Made by a program: the position numbers and the translations under genes
NCBI GenBank assembly: GCA_010909165.1
Contig: VJWM01000025.1
Coordinates: 2,232,001-2,296,000 of the forward strand
DNA from: Anthoceros angustus
Taxonomy: Eukaryota; Streptophyta; Anthocerotopsida; Anthocerotales; Anthocerotaceae
DNA length: 64,000 nt
Direction: 5' to 3'
In this document: one piece after another, positions 34,261 through 46,300 of the stretch
Position numbering within the stretch: the stretch's first letter is position 1
How the letters are laid out: every line of letters begins with the position of its first letter
The notes under the pieces: model-generated
Seen by the model: the letters and a program-made list of their open reading frames with translations, nothing else
The model's database searches: none
Told to the model about the DNA's origin: nothing

Positions 34261-35690
34261 TTTTGATAGGCCCTAAAACAGCGTTTTTAAGGCATTCCGG
34301 AAAACATCTCCGAAAAAAAAGGTGTCACCCACTAAAGTTCTTACTTTCCATCCAGCAATGTTTCTGTCGAATAGTGGTTGCAAGCTCGAACCTATGAGAT
34401 TTATGCAAAGTAGGAACGGTAAGGAAGGCCGCCGTTCCTGCCGGGAAGGGACGACTGTAAATTCAAATTTGGGAGGAAAATGTGGTTTCGTAAGGACACA
34501 ACAAAAGCCACGGACAGGGTATTTCCAAAACACAAGAATATCCGGAACTGACGTACACATTCACTGGGACCCGGGACAAACCGTGATTTCAGTTTCACTC
34601 ATCACCGAGTTCAATCCTTCGTCATCACTTGGTCCAGCGTCTCCAGCATTGTCATCACTATCTTCAATGGCACTTTGATTCGCAGGCTGTATGAAGCCGC
34701 GCAACTCGCAAAGCTTATCCCTTATCGCTTTTATATCCACTGCATACACATGTTTCCGTGCGTTCAACACACACCCATAATACAGGATGGCTGTTTCATT
34801 CACAAACACCTCCTATATGTTTTTTGGGTAATGGACCTTATTCCCTTTTTTCCTCGGCATCAGACCAGATGGGTTGGCACTCTGACGGACTATGTATTCC
34901 TACACATATCTCCCTTCGTACGCATTTGTGTGCTCGGTCCGATATCAGTGGATAAGAAAGTGAGGTCATGGTGCATCTAGCTTCGCGTCAATGACTCTCC
35001 CCAATCCAGAATGGCCTGTTATGCGTGTCCATAGTGCACGGCACTGCCAGAACAATCTGTAGGCCTGTGGGTTTGGATGTAATGTCGTGAAGTCTTGTGG
35101 CTTCCTCACCATAAGGAGTTGTGCTTCAGGCTGCCCACTGGTCATGTCCAGTGTTGCCCAAATCACCCATCCTGCTCGGGCTCGCTGATTAGGCAAAGCA
35201 TCTTTGTATCCCACCACCCACAACTTGTACAGAGGTGTCCAAAAGGCACCCTCGTCCTCCGGTTCCTCTTCCTGGCAAAGCATCCAATTCTTTTCAACCA
35301 TGCGAATACTCTACATTGTTCTGCAGCCTCCTGAAATGCATAGTCTCCTCGTAGTTGAAGGGCGATTGAATTGGAATTGGCAGAGGGCGTTTCTGCACAC
35401 TCCTCTCAGCTTCATCACCTCCACCTACGCCTCTTGTGGTGCTTGCCTTTCCATAGTTGTGGCTATGAGCCCTGCCACCACTCGCCCCTCCTGTTGTGGA
35501 ATTCGCACCGATTTGTGCCATAGGTTGCTCATACTGCCTGCCACCGGGAATCACTCTGCCTTGTGACGCACTGGGCTGCACTACGTCCTCTGTTGTCGCC
35601 GCTGTCCGTTTCTTGCTCCCTCTTCCCTTCTTCTACTTGGGCAAAGGGAAGTCCTGTTGAGGCTCAAAGGCATTCTTCTCCTTCCTGCTA
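34261..35690 (-). other. Fragmentary minus-strand ORFs, probably a decayed element
   Basis: Several minus-strand frames have non-random composition but are broken. One covers about 35294-35581 (QYEQPMAQIGANSTTGG, Gly/His-rich), one 34966-35301 (RITGHSGLGRVIDAKLDAP) and one 34561-34809 (acidic, SDDNAGDAGPSDDEG). They may be pieces of one transposon-encoded protein with frameshifts. I do not recognise a domain. Confidence 0.3.
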
Positions 35691-37002
35691 CAGTTTGAGG
35701 TGCTTTGTGGAAGCGTTTGATCAAAGTTTAGTGCTTTACTAATTGATACAATTGATTACAAGAGGTGGGCTTTTATAGCCTGTGTCTGAAGAGTTGTACC
35801 TCTTGATTACTAGATACCAAAGGGTATGACCACGGGTTTAGCTAAGGTAACCATAACCAACGCAGTGCACTTCTAACTCTCCTCTCGGACTAGTTGGGTT
35901 ATCTAAATCAAAGAACTAATAATCATTTGCCGCTGGAGTATTGTATAAGTACTACGGTCTTCAACTAAACTCAACTCACCGATCGTCACCGGTCGCAAGT
36001 AAGATTGAAGCAAGCGGTCTACAATAGTCACAACTTCAATGGCCAGCGTTACGAGATAAGATCGCCTCACCAAATGTGTGGTGGTCCACCTTCAAAAGTC
36101 ACATACAACCAATCCAAGCCCTTCTCTGTGGGCGGTGTTTGAACTTCGCAAGGATTTTGTCGATATCTCATGTATTGAAATGCAGGGTACATCGTACCTT
36201 AACAATTCCTCTCTCGGCGTCACGAATATAATGGTGTTGAATCTCAATATGCTTCGTGCGCGCATGAAAGATGGATTAGCGACAAGAGCAATGGTGACAT
36301 ATTGTCACAATTAAACCTTTATTGGCCCTTCACTTCATATCCAAATCTTCACATAGCTTTCTTTCCCATTCGGCCTCTTTCGTGGCTTGAGTGAGTGCTT
36401 TGTACTCGATTACATTGATGAAAGTGATATTGCAGCTTGTTTTCTACAAGACCAATTAACTGTGATGGGAAGAAAGCAATATCTTTGAGATACTTTTTCG
36501 TGTCGTCAAGCCCAACTGCATCGATAAAGCATGTCAGTAGCAAATGCTTCTTTCCGCTAGGCTTGAAGCAGAGGCCATAATTTGGAGTACCCTTGAGGTA
36601 CCGCATGATGCGCTTGAGAGCAACCCAGTGATCCTTTCACGGATTCTCACGAGAATTGAGCAATAGCATTTGATGTTGAGATATCAGTGCGATTACTCAA
36701 GAACATGAGAGTACCAACTCCCATACGATAAGGAATATTTTCCATCTCTTTCTTTTCCTGCTCGATTGTGATGTAGCGATGAAAGCTTAACACCTACGGC
36801 GCGGTGTGGGCTGCGCGTGCATTCTCCAAATTGAAGCGTTTTAACATACCTACATATCTTCCTTGATGGAGATAGATAGCACCGATGGTATCTCTATGTA
36901 CATGCATACCAAGAATATATTTAACTTTGCCGAGATCCTTCATCTCGAATTCTTTACTAAGGTCACTTTAATCTTGTTAACTAGTTCAATATTGTTGCCG
37001 AG

Positions 37003-37023
37003 AATAACTAAGTCATCAACATA
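37003..37023 (-). other. Copia RT catalytic motif (YVDDLVI), copy 1
   Basis: Encodes YVDDLVI on the minus strand. The same motif is at 38586-38606 and 39379-39399 in the other two internal pieces. Confidence 0.9.
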
Positions 37024-37209
37024 TAGTGCAACCAAGACAAGGGAGCTGTCTGCGAATACATAGATATTGGTGTCTCTTCACTTTGGATAAAACCTATCTT
37101 CTTGAGGTAAGAGTCCATTCTCTCACCAAAAGCATTGGAAAGACGTTGCATATTAGAAGAACATCTAGATTCACATCATAATGCGTGGTGGACTTAGTAA
37201 TCAAACTAT

Positions 37210-37222
37210 GCTCTGATACCAA
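37210..37222 (-). promoter_or_regulatory. Copia primer-binding site (tRNA-iMet), copy 1
   Basis: The minus-strand sequence TTGGTATCAGAGC is the classic complement to the 3' end of initiator tRNA-Met used by plant copia elements. It lies directly after the LTR-like end. A second perfect copy is at 38797-38809; a third with one mismatch (TATCGGAGC) is at 39588-39600. Confidence 0.88.
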
Positions 37223-38796
37223 GTTTGAGATGCTTTGAAGCGTTTGATCAAAGTTTAGTGCTTTACTAATTGATACAATTGATTACAAGAGGTGGGCTTT
37301 TATAGCTTGTGTCAAGAGTTGTACCTCTTGGTACTAGATACCAAAGGTATGACCACTGGTTTAGCTAAGGTAACCATCACCAACGCTGTACTTCTAGCAC
37401 GCCTCCCGGATGCCATTTGATTCCAATAGATCGCTCACCGTCCTCGCATACGTAAAAACGACGCTTAGGGTGAGCCACCGCTGCAGATGAGCGCCCGTCC
37501 AGCGATAACGCGCACCGGACCTCGGATGTTGGCAATCTCCACTGCTCGAGGAAGGCGGAAGCAGTCGGACACGCGCTACTGGCGATTGAAGCAAGCGGTC
37601 TACAATAGTCACAACTTCAATGGCGTTACGAGATAAGATCGCCTCACCAAATGTGTGGGTCCAAAACTTCACTTTCATCAACCAATCCAAGCCCTTCTCT
37701 GTGGGCGGTGTTTGAACTTCGGCAAGGATTTTGTCGATTATATCTTTGAGATATCAGTGCGATTACTCAAGAACATGAGTACATCGTACCTTAACAATTC
37801 CTCTCGGTCACGAATATAATGGTGTTGAATCTCAATATGCTTCGTGCGCGCATGAAACGGATTAGCGACAAGAGCAATGGTGACATATTGTCACAATTAA
37901 CCTTTATTGGCCCTTCACCTTCATATCCAAATCTTCACATAGCTTTCTTTCCCATTCGGCCTCTTTCGTGGCTTGAGTGCTTTGTACTCGATTACATTGA
38001 TGAAAGTGATATTGCAGCTTGTTTTCTACAAGACCAATTAACAGCAGTGGAGCCGGCAAGCAATATCTTTGAGATACTTTTGGTGTCGTGTGTCTGCATC
38101 GACAAAGCATGTCGATGTAAATGCTTCTTTCCGCTAGGCTTGAAGCGAGGCCATAATTTGGAGTACCCTTGAGGTACCGCATGATGCGCTTGAGAGCAAC
38201 CCGGTGATCCTTTCACGGATTCTCGAGAATTGAGCAATAGCATTTCTGATTTGAGATATCAGTGCAGTGCGATTACTCAAGAACATGAGAGTACCAACTC
38301 CCATACGATAAGGAATATTTTCCATCTCTTTCTTTTCCTGCTCGATTGTGGCCGGAAGCGGATGAAAGCTTAACACCTCGGCGCCGGTGTGGGCTGCGCG
38401 TGCATTCTCCAAATTGAGCGTTTTAACATACCCTACATATCTTCCTTGATGGAGATAGATAGCACCGATGGTATCTCTATGTACATGCATACCAAGAATA
38501 TATTTAACTTTGCGAGATCCTTCATCTCGAATTCTTTACTAAGGTCACTTTAATCTTGTTAACTAGTTCAATATTGTTGCCGGGGAATAACTAAGTCATC
38601 AACATATAGTGCAACCAGTACAAGGGAGCTGTCCTTGCGGAGTACATAGATATTGGTGTCTGCTTCACTTTGGATAAAACCTATCTTCTTGAGGTAAGAG
38701 TCCATTCTCTCACCAAAAGCATTGGAAAGACGTTGCATATTAGAAGAACATCTAGATTCACATCATAATGCGTGGTGGACTTAGTAATCAAACTAT

Positions 38797-38809
38797 GCTC
38801 TGATACCAA
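38797..38809 (-). promoter_or_regulatory. Copia primer-binding site, copy 2
   Basis: Identical to copy 1 and in the same position relative to the flanking LTR-like segment. Confidence 0.88.
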
Positions 38810-39996
38810 GTTTGAGATGCTTTGCGGAAGCGTTTGATCAAAGTTTAGTGCTTTACTAATTGATACAATTGATTACAAGAGGTGGGCTTTTATAGCTTGT
38901 GTCTGAAGAGTTGTACCTCTTCGGTACTAGATACCAAAGGGTATGACCACGCTGGGTTTAGCTAAGGTAACCATCACCAACGCGGTCTGTACTTCTAGCT
39001 GCTACGCCTCCCAGATGCCATTTGCGCTGATTCCAATAGATCGCGCTCACCGTCCCTGCATACAGAAAAAAACGCACGTTTAGGGTGAGCCAGCTGCTGC
39101 AGATGAGCGCCCCCGTCCCGGCGATAACGCGCGCACACAGACCTCGGATGTTGGCAATCTCCACTGCTCGAGGAAGGCGGAAGCAGTCGGACACGCGCTA
39201 CTGGCGATTGAAGCGTTTTAACATACCACATATCTTCCTTGATGGAGATAGATAGCACCGATGGTATCTCTATGTACATGCATACCAAGAATATATTTAA
39301 CTTTGCCGAGATCCTTCATCTCGAATTCTTTACTAAGGTCACTTTAATCTTGTTAACTAGTTCAATATTGTTGCCGAGAATAACTAAGTCATCAACATAT
39401 AGTGCAACCAAGACAAGGGAGCGTCTATGGAGTACATAGATATTGGTGTCTCGCTTCACTTTGGATAAAACCTATCTTCTTGAGGTAAGAGTCCATTCTC
39501 TCACCAAAAGCATTGGAAAGACGTTGCATATTAGAAGAACATCTAGATTCACATCATAATGCGTGGTGGACTTAGTAATCAAACTATGCTCCGATACCAA
39601 GTTTGAGATGCTTTATGAGCGTTTGATCAAAGTTTAGTGCTTTACTAATTGATACAATTGATTACAAGAGGTGGGCTTTTATAGCTTGTGTCTCAAGAGT
39701 TGTACCTCTTCTAGATACCAAAGGGTATGACCACTGGTTTAGCTAAGGTAACCATCACCAACGCAGATTTCTAGCCACGCCTCCCATGCCATTTGCCGAT
39801 TCCAATAGATCGCGCCACCGTCTCGCATACGTAAAAACGACGCTTAGGGTGAGCCAGCTGCTGCAGATGAGCGCCCCCGTCCCGGCGATAACGCGCGCAC
39901 ACAGACCTCGGATGTTGGCAATCTCCACAGCCTGAGCGCTCTGAGGAAGGCGGAAACGGAGTCGGACACGCGGGGCGCAACTACCTGACAGTGAAC

Positions 39997-42030
39997 TGGT
40001 GGAAACGAATTTGGCAATGTTTTCGTTTTAGGGCTTCCATGTTTTAGAAGCATAAAGATGTGGAAATTTGAGCTATTTTTGGCCGGATACGGTATCCGGT
40101 GTGATTCCATCGGATCGTAAACTACATCTGGGATTCCGTTTGCCATGTGTGATATTAAACAACAATGTCGTGTGGCGCCGGCCGGCGGCAGTGTCGACAT
40201 TGCGGCGCCCGCACTCAATCCCGATCTGTAGCGCATACTTCTTTGTTCTAGAAGGCCGGACATTGAGGACCTCCAGCAGTTGCTTTCTTCAGCGCGGCGG
40301 TCCCTATTGTTCCCTTGTCTGATGAAGCGTTTTCCATAGCGCCTATTCACCCAGCGAGTTTTAGCCCTGCGATGTTACAAGCGACGCATACACCAGAAGA
40401 CGAAGAGGTCTGTGGCTCCCCGTGTCCATGAAATGCACATGTTCATGCCTGTCACTTCAGCCGGCCTAACGGTTGGGTGTTTGACTAGAGAGAACAGCAG
40501 ATGGCAGCAGACGCTGCCCACCACAGTCGTGAGGCGCGCGGAGCTCCCATCTCTGGGCAGCGATCCAGACAACCCAGACCGCGGCCGGGCGATGTTGGTG
40601 GAATCGGACACCGCCCCCCTGCTGAAGGTAAGGTTAGAAGTTTGGGTTTCAATGGCATAGCCGTTTGCTCCAACTTTTGTCATCACCGTATGGTGGAAAC
40701 GAATTTGGCAATGTTTTCGTTTTAGGGCTTCCATGTTTTAGAAGCATAAAGATGTGGAAATTTGAGCTATTTTTGGCCGGATACGGTATCCGGTGTGATT
40801 CCATCGGATCGTAAACTACATCTGGGATTCCGTTTGCCATGTGTGATATTAAACAACAATGTCAGGTGACGGCGCCGGCCCCGGCGGGAGAGGGCTGGTG
40901 TCGACATTGCGGCGCCGCACTCAATCCCCGATTCTGTGTGCGCATACTTCTTTGTTCTAGAAGGCCGGACATTGAGGACCTCCAGCAGTTGCTTTCTTCA
41001 GCGCGGCGGTCCCTATTGTTCCCTTGTCTGATGAAGCGTTTTCCATAGCGCCTATTCACCCAATGAGTTTTAGCCTGATGTTACAAGCGACGACACCGTA
41101 AGACTAAGAGGTCCGTGGCTCCCGTGTCCATGAAATGCACATGTTCATGCCTCACTTCACCGGCCTAACGGTTGGGTGTTTGACTAGAGAGAACAGAGAT
41201 GGCAGACGCCCACCATGCCGTGAGGCGCTGAGCTCCCATCTCCGGCAGCGATCCAGACAACGCATCGGCCGGCGATGTTGGTGGAATCGGACACCGCCCC
41301 CTCAAGGTAAGGTTAGAAGTTTGGGTTTCAATGGCATAGCCGTTTGCTCCAACTTTTGTCATCACCGTATGGTGGAAACGAATTTGGCAATGTTTTCGTT
41401 TAGGGCTTCCATGTTTTAGAAGCATAAAGATGTGGAAATTTGAGCTATTTTTGGCCGGATACGGTATCCGGTGTGATTCCATCGGATCGTAAACTACATC
41501 CGGGATTCCGCTTACATGTGTGATATTAAACAACAATGTCGTGACGCCGGGCCCGGCGGAGAGGGCTGGTGTCGACATTGCGGCGCCCGCACTCAATCCC
41601 GATTCTATGCGCATACTTCTTTGTTCTAGAAGGCCGGACATTGAGGACCTCCAAGAAGGGCGGTCCCTATTGTTCCCTTGTCCGATGAAGCGTTTTCCAT
41701 AGCGCCTATTCACCCAATGAGTTTTAGCCTGATGTTACAAGCGACGACACCGTAAGACTAAGAGGTCCGTGGCTCCCGTGTCCATGAAATGCACATGTTC
41801 ATGCCTGTCACTTCAGCCGGCCTAACGGTTGGGTGTTTGACTAGAGAGAACAGAGATGGCAGACGCCCACCATGCCGTGAGGCGCTGAGCTCCCATCTCC
41901 GGCAGCGATCCAGACAACGCATCGGCCGGCGATGTTGGTGGAATCGGACACCGCCCCCCTGCTGAAGGTAAGGTTAGAAGTTTGGGTTTCAATGGCATAG
42001 CCGTTTGCTCCAACTTTTGTCATCACTGTA
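39997..42030. repeat. Three tandem copies of a ~660-694-bp unit
   Basis: Units 39997-40690, 40691-41369 and 41370-42030 each begin TGGTGGAAACGAATTTGGCA and end TTGTCATCAC. Shared landmarks are GGATACGGTATCCGGTGTGA, GAAGGCCGGACATTGAGGAC and GAAATGCACATGTTCATGCC. A fourth start (TGGTGGGAAACATGCATG, 42031) leads into the adjacent ORF, so the unit looks like the repeated 5' flank of that ORF. Copies differ mainly by 1-12-base deletions in GC-rich parts; substitutions are few. No intact coding frame is conserved across copies. Confidence 0.9.
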
Positions 42031-42593
42031 TGGTGGGAAACATGCATGCAGGTATAAGGAGCAGAGGCGGAATTCCACTTTTGAAGCCGGTGGTATCACC
42101 AACTATTCCGCCGTCTGTGCCACCGACACCATGGAACCTTAATCTATATGCGGCAATTAGGAGAAGTCCTTCCCGTGGAAGATATGGGGAACAGCCATGT
42201 AGCAGACCCCGCGCTGACAATATGGCGGAATGCAATCGGAGACTAAGACGAGGATTGTTCCCTCTGCCGACGGAAGATCATGAGGCAGAGGCATTGCACC
42301 ATGAAGATGAGGACAGCGACGATGTCTTCCAGGCAGGACACGATTGTGGGGAAATCCCTCATGGTATTACATTCCAAGCAAAACCTTTGAGCGATTCATT
42401 GCAGACCGAGAAATCCCATGGGAGATGCATGCAGCGGAGGAGGGCTTCCGGCGTGCCTTTGCGAAGGAGTGATGTGACTGCAATCGCTGGAGAGTTTCGG
42501 AAGCCATGCTGCAATCAAATGTGTGTTCAGAAGTTGACAAAAGAAAAAATCCAAGAACATCGTTATAGGTTCCTGTGGCGCGACTTTCGCTGA
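41982..42593 (+). CDS. Transposon-like ORF with C-terminal Cys motif, likely exon or fragment
   Basis: Open for 203 codons from within the last repeat unit. The first ~20 residues are repeat sequence and may not be translated; Met codons also occur in the body. The middle is acidic (EAEALHHEDEDSDDVFQAGH). The end reads FRKPCCNQMCVQKLTKEKIQ then EHRYRFLWRDFR. A CC-x3-C-x2-KLT-x4-I-x2-R-x2-FW pattern occurs, as I recall, near the N-terminus of long transposon-derived proteins in seed-free plants and invertebrates. That assignment is tentative; downstream coding sequence is missing. Confidence 0.4.
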   Translation: MGFNGIAVCSNFCHHCMVGNMHAGIRSRGGIPLLKPVVSPTIPPSVPPTPWNLNLYAAIRRSPSRGRYGEQPCSRPRADNMAECNRRLRRGLFPLPTEDHEAEALHHEDEDSDDVFQAGHDCGEIPHGITFQAKPLSDSLQTEKSHGRCMQRRRASGVPLRRSDVTAIAGEFRKPCCNQMCVQKLTKEKIQEHRYRFLWRDFR

Positions 42594-42699
42594 TGGCCAG
42601 CCGGGCGCGCACAATCCCGTGTCGTTGTAGGAAGGAGTCCGTTCCCAAGGGAATAGCAGCTCGTTTGCGGCGTTGAGCGATCTCGTCTTACTTTAGTTC

Positions 42700-43300
42700 C
42701 ACGCACACATTTATCGTTCATCTAACTACTCGCAAAATCACCGCAGGCCGGTATGGCCAAGCGTTTAAGGACCCGTTCGCGTCCGTTTCGTTCACGTTTC
42801 TCCACCTCTCGTTCCTCTCTCCACTCACACTACACTTATCGGTCTTAGGGAAAAGGCGGGTTACAGTCAGGACCTCCTCGTCGTTCCTCTCTCCGGCCTC
42901 TCCGTCCGGGCTCTGCACGCCCTCCCGGAGTCCCTCCGGCTCACACGTTCCGGTCCGTTCGGCGCTGGGCCGCGGCTCTGGACGAGCACGGGTCCCCAGT
43001 CACCCTCCCCTGCACACACCACAACACGTTAGGTCCGTCACCAGGACCCTGATCAATCTCTCCGGAGCTGTCGTGCCTGCTCAGTGACTCAGGACTCACG
43101 TTAGCAAGAAGACACACAAAGGTCTGCAAGAACGCGGCATCAACACCAAGAGAAAGATGATTTATTCAGGCAGCCCTCTTATACTACGCCCAAGGCGCCT
43201 TTATTACACTCTATTCGAGCCGATGGCCACCAAGATACCCTAATCGGCCGCCTACCATCCTATTTCCCTATCTCCTCTTCCGGTGGGCTGGAAGGTCCCG
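42700..43300 (-). mobile_element. LTR-like segment with TATA and polyadenylation signals
   Basis: On the minus strand TAGTATAAGAG (43177-43187) is followed after 10-15 bases by GAATAAATC (about 43159-43167), then a TTGGTGTTGATG stretch. The close TATAA and AATAAA pair resembles the U3/R core of a plant LTR. Ends, direct repeats and a primer site were not identified, so the element boundary is unknown. Confidence 0.4.
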
Positions 43301-46300
43301 GTTCCGCCTTTGGGATTGGTGGTCCAATCTCCGTCCCTCGGGCCATGGGCGCCCAATCGGATGATCCGCGAGGCGGACCTCCTCTCCCGAATCTGCCGTT
43401 GTTGGCACGGTTCGACGACCGCTACCACACAACGCCATCCTCCCCTCGCCTCCCGAGTCCCTCCGGGGCCACCGGCCATCGCCCCTAGCGTAAGTCGAAG
43501 GGGCTCCTCCATCGCCAAGTCCCGACCTCGAGGTCCGGCCTCGACCCGAGTCCGAACCTGTGGGTCCGCTTATTTCGAGTCCCCGGCCGGGTCCGCCTGG
43601 GGTTCGACCTCGTGGTCCGAACTTATTCAGTCCGGTCCCCAAGCTCCGGACTTTATCTGTGGACCTCAGATCGCTAGGTCCTCCTCCCTACCCCCGACCC
43701 TTGTCTTGGGTCGGGTTGGCTCCTCCTTCGCCTTTCGTGCCCGCCACCTCTTCTCCCGAGCGGTTGGTGAACTTACCTGGGTCCGCTATGCCTCGCCTCC
43801 TCTTGAGGCTCTTCTCCTCACGCTGCCTCCAAACAGGGCCCTAGAGTCCCCTGTGGCCGCCCCATGCCCTTCTTCCCTCCGAGCCTTCCAGGGTCCGCCT
43901 ATTTGCAGCTGGCGCCGAGAGGCCTCTACCGCCTTCAGAGCTCGGTAATAGGCAAAGTCCGAATCCACTTGTTGGATTGCTCTTCCACGGTGCCCGAGCA
44001 CCGATACCCTTCGCCATAGGTGCTCCGGAGCCGAGCGTGCGCCTTTGTTGGACCACCTCCCCGCCAGTTTGATAGCCGGAGCCGGCCGCTCACGCGAGGC
44101 CGCAAGGCCGCCGGCCACCTCCCCGCAACCGCCGTTGCTCCACCCGCCCAACTCCTTCGCCTGCTCACGCCACCACCCATAACGCAGCTCCTTCCGCCTT
44201 CCTCAACCGGACCAGCAGCCTTCTTGTCCTCCGCTGCTCTCGCCTCTTGTCCATTCTCGTCAACTCCGCCATCTCCCTCTCAGACGGTCGGGCAACTGCC
44301 AGATCGCGGCTTCGCCTGTGCCCTTCTCACAGGCGGGTTGCGGTGAACTTACCACAGGGTCCGTTGCGTCTCGCTCCTCTTGAGGCTCTTCTCCCATTGC
44401 CGTCGTCTCCAAGCAGGGCCCTAGAGTCCTGTCTTTGTCCCATGCCCTTCTTCCCCTCACAGGCCTTCCGGGGTCATTTGCGGTGAGAGGCCTCAGCCGA
44501 GCTCGGTGTGGTAATAGGCAAAGTCCGAATCCACTTGTTGGATTGCCTCTTCCACGGTGCCCGAGCACCGATACCCTTCGCCATAGGTGCTCCGGAGCCG
44601 AGCGTGCGCCTTTGTTGGACCACCTCCCCGCCAGTTTGATAGCCGGAGCCGGCCGCTCACGCGAGGCCGCAAGGCCGCCGGCCACCTCCCCGCAACCGCC
44701 GTTGCTCCACCCGCCCAACTCCTTCGCCTGCTCACGCCACCACCCATAACGCAGCTCCTTCCGCCTTCCTCAATCCGGCCGAGCTCCTTCCGCCTCCTTG
44801 GCCCTTTCTCGCCTCCTCCTCGCCTCTTGTCCATTCTCGTCAACTCCGCCATCTCCCTCTCAGACGGTCGGGCAACTGCCAGATCGCGGCTTCGCCTGTG
44901 CCCTTCTCACAGGCGGGTTGCGGTGAACTTACCACAGGGTCCGTTGCGTCTCGCTCCTCTTGAGGCTCTTCTCCCATTGCCGTCGTCTCCAAGCAGGGCC
45001 CTAGAGTCCTGTCTTTGTCCCCATGCCCTTCTTCCCCTCACAGGCCTTCCGGGTCCGCTTATTTCGAGTCCGAGAGGCCTCTACCGCCTTCCTCAATCGG
45101 CCGAGCTCGGTGTGGTAATAGGCAAAGTCCGAATCCACTTGTTGGATTGCCTCTTCCACGGTGCCCGAGCACCGATACTCCCTTCGCCATAGGTGCTCGG
45201 GAGGCGTCTTTGCCCCTTGTTGGACCACCTCCCCGCCAGTTTGATAGCCGGAGCCGGCCGCCTCCGCTTGGCCTCGGTCACCTCCATGTCATTGTTGCTC
45301 CACTGCTCCAACTCCCTTCGCCTCCTCCATCTCCGCCGCCTCCCGGCCCTCCAACCGCCTCCTTCCGCCTTCCTCAATCGGCCGAGCTCCTTCCGCCTCC
45401 TTACCGCTTCCTCCGCTTGCGCCCGGCCTCTTCCGCCTCTTGTCCATTACGGTATTAACTCCGCCATCTCCCTCTCAGACGGTCGGGCAACTGCGGTGCG
45501 GGCTTCGCCAGGCCCTTCTCCATCTCGGCGACGCCCCGCCTCCTGCTCCATCGCCATCGACTCCCGCCAATGTAGCCGGAGCCGCTTATTTCCTGCTCGC
45601 CCGACCATGTCCCGCACTACCATTCCTCTCAATGGTAGTTTGAAGTCAGCCCAAAGTCTCCTTGCGGTCTTCCATCTCCGCCGCCGCCACCTCCGAGCCG
45701 AGTCCGAGATCCTCCATCTCCTTGTCGCGAACTTCGGCCTCGGCCGGTCCGCGCTGCTCCGCCACCTCCCGCCCCATCTTCGTGCAGAGCCGGAGGCGCC
45801 TATCTCCGTCAAGTCTTGGATTCTCTCGTTGAGAACCCCTTGTCGCTGACGCTGCCTTGGAGTTGTAACTCCAAGGTGTCCTTGCTGCCTCCAGCCTCCG
45901 CCTCCGCCTCCTTCTACCTCCTGCACGCCCGAGGTCCCCGATTTCCGGCCGCCTCCGCCTCCTTCTCCGCCTTGGCTCGTCTGCTTGCTCCGCCGCCGCC
46001 GCCTTCGATTGGCTGGCTACCCCACCTCCTCCACCGGCCCGATCACGCCGATAGTGATCGCGATCGGCCTGTGGCTTCCGCCTCCTGGCCACCTTCACCG
46101 AGCCTCCGCCTTGGCTCGTCTAGTCGGGGCCGCCTCCGCCAGTCCCGCCTCCGCCTCGCTTGCGCCCGGCCTCTTCCGCCTCCTCCCTCCTCCTCGCAGA
46201 GGTCCTCACCGCTGGGCCTCCTTAGCTCGCTCACCGCCTCCTCCACCGAAGGAATTTAGTCCGGCCCTGCGGATGGACCAGACCTCCTCCTCGCCTCCCG

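Larger units (their letters stand above)
35690..39985 (-). mobile_element. Tandem array of internally deleted Ty1/copia units (LTR-like, PBS, RT/RNase H pieces)
   Basis: Read on the minus strand the order is L4 (about 39603-39985), PBS, RT piece, L3 (about 38812-39207), PBS, RT + RNase H piece, L2 (about 37226-37740), PBS, RT + RNase H piece, L1 (about 35695-36150). The L segments are near-copies of each other and directly precede a primer-binding site, so they behave as LTRs. Internal pieces encode RT (YVDDLVI, KEFEMKDLGKVKYILGMHVH) and RNase H (MRYLKGTPNYGL, NWSCRKQAAISLSS, FHARTKHIEIQHHYIRD) of a copia polyprotein. No gag, protease or integrase is seen. The rightmost internal piece is truncated and joined straight to an LTR (junction about 39207). 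Frames are broken in every copy. Confidence 0.85.
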
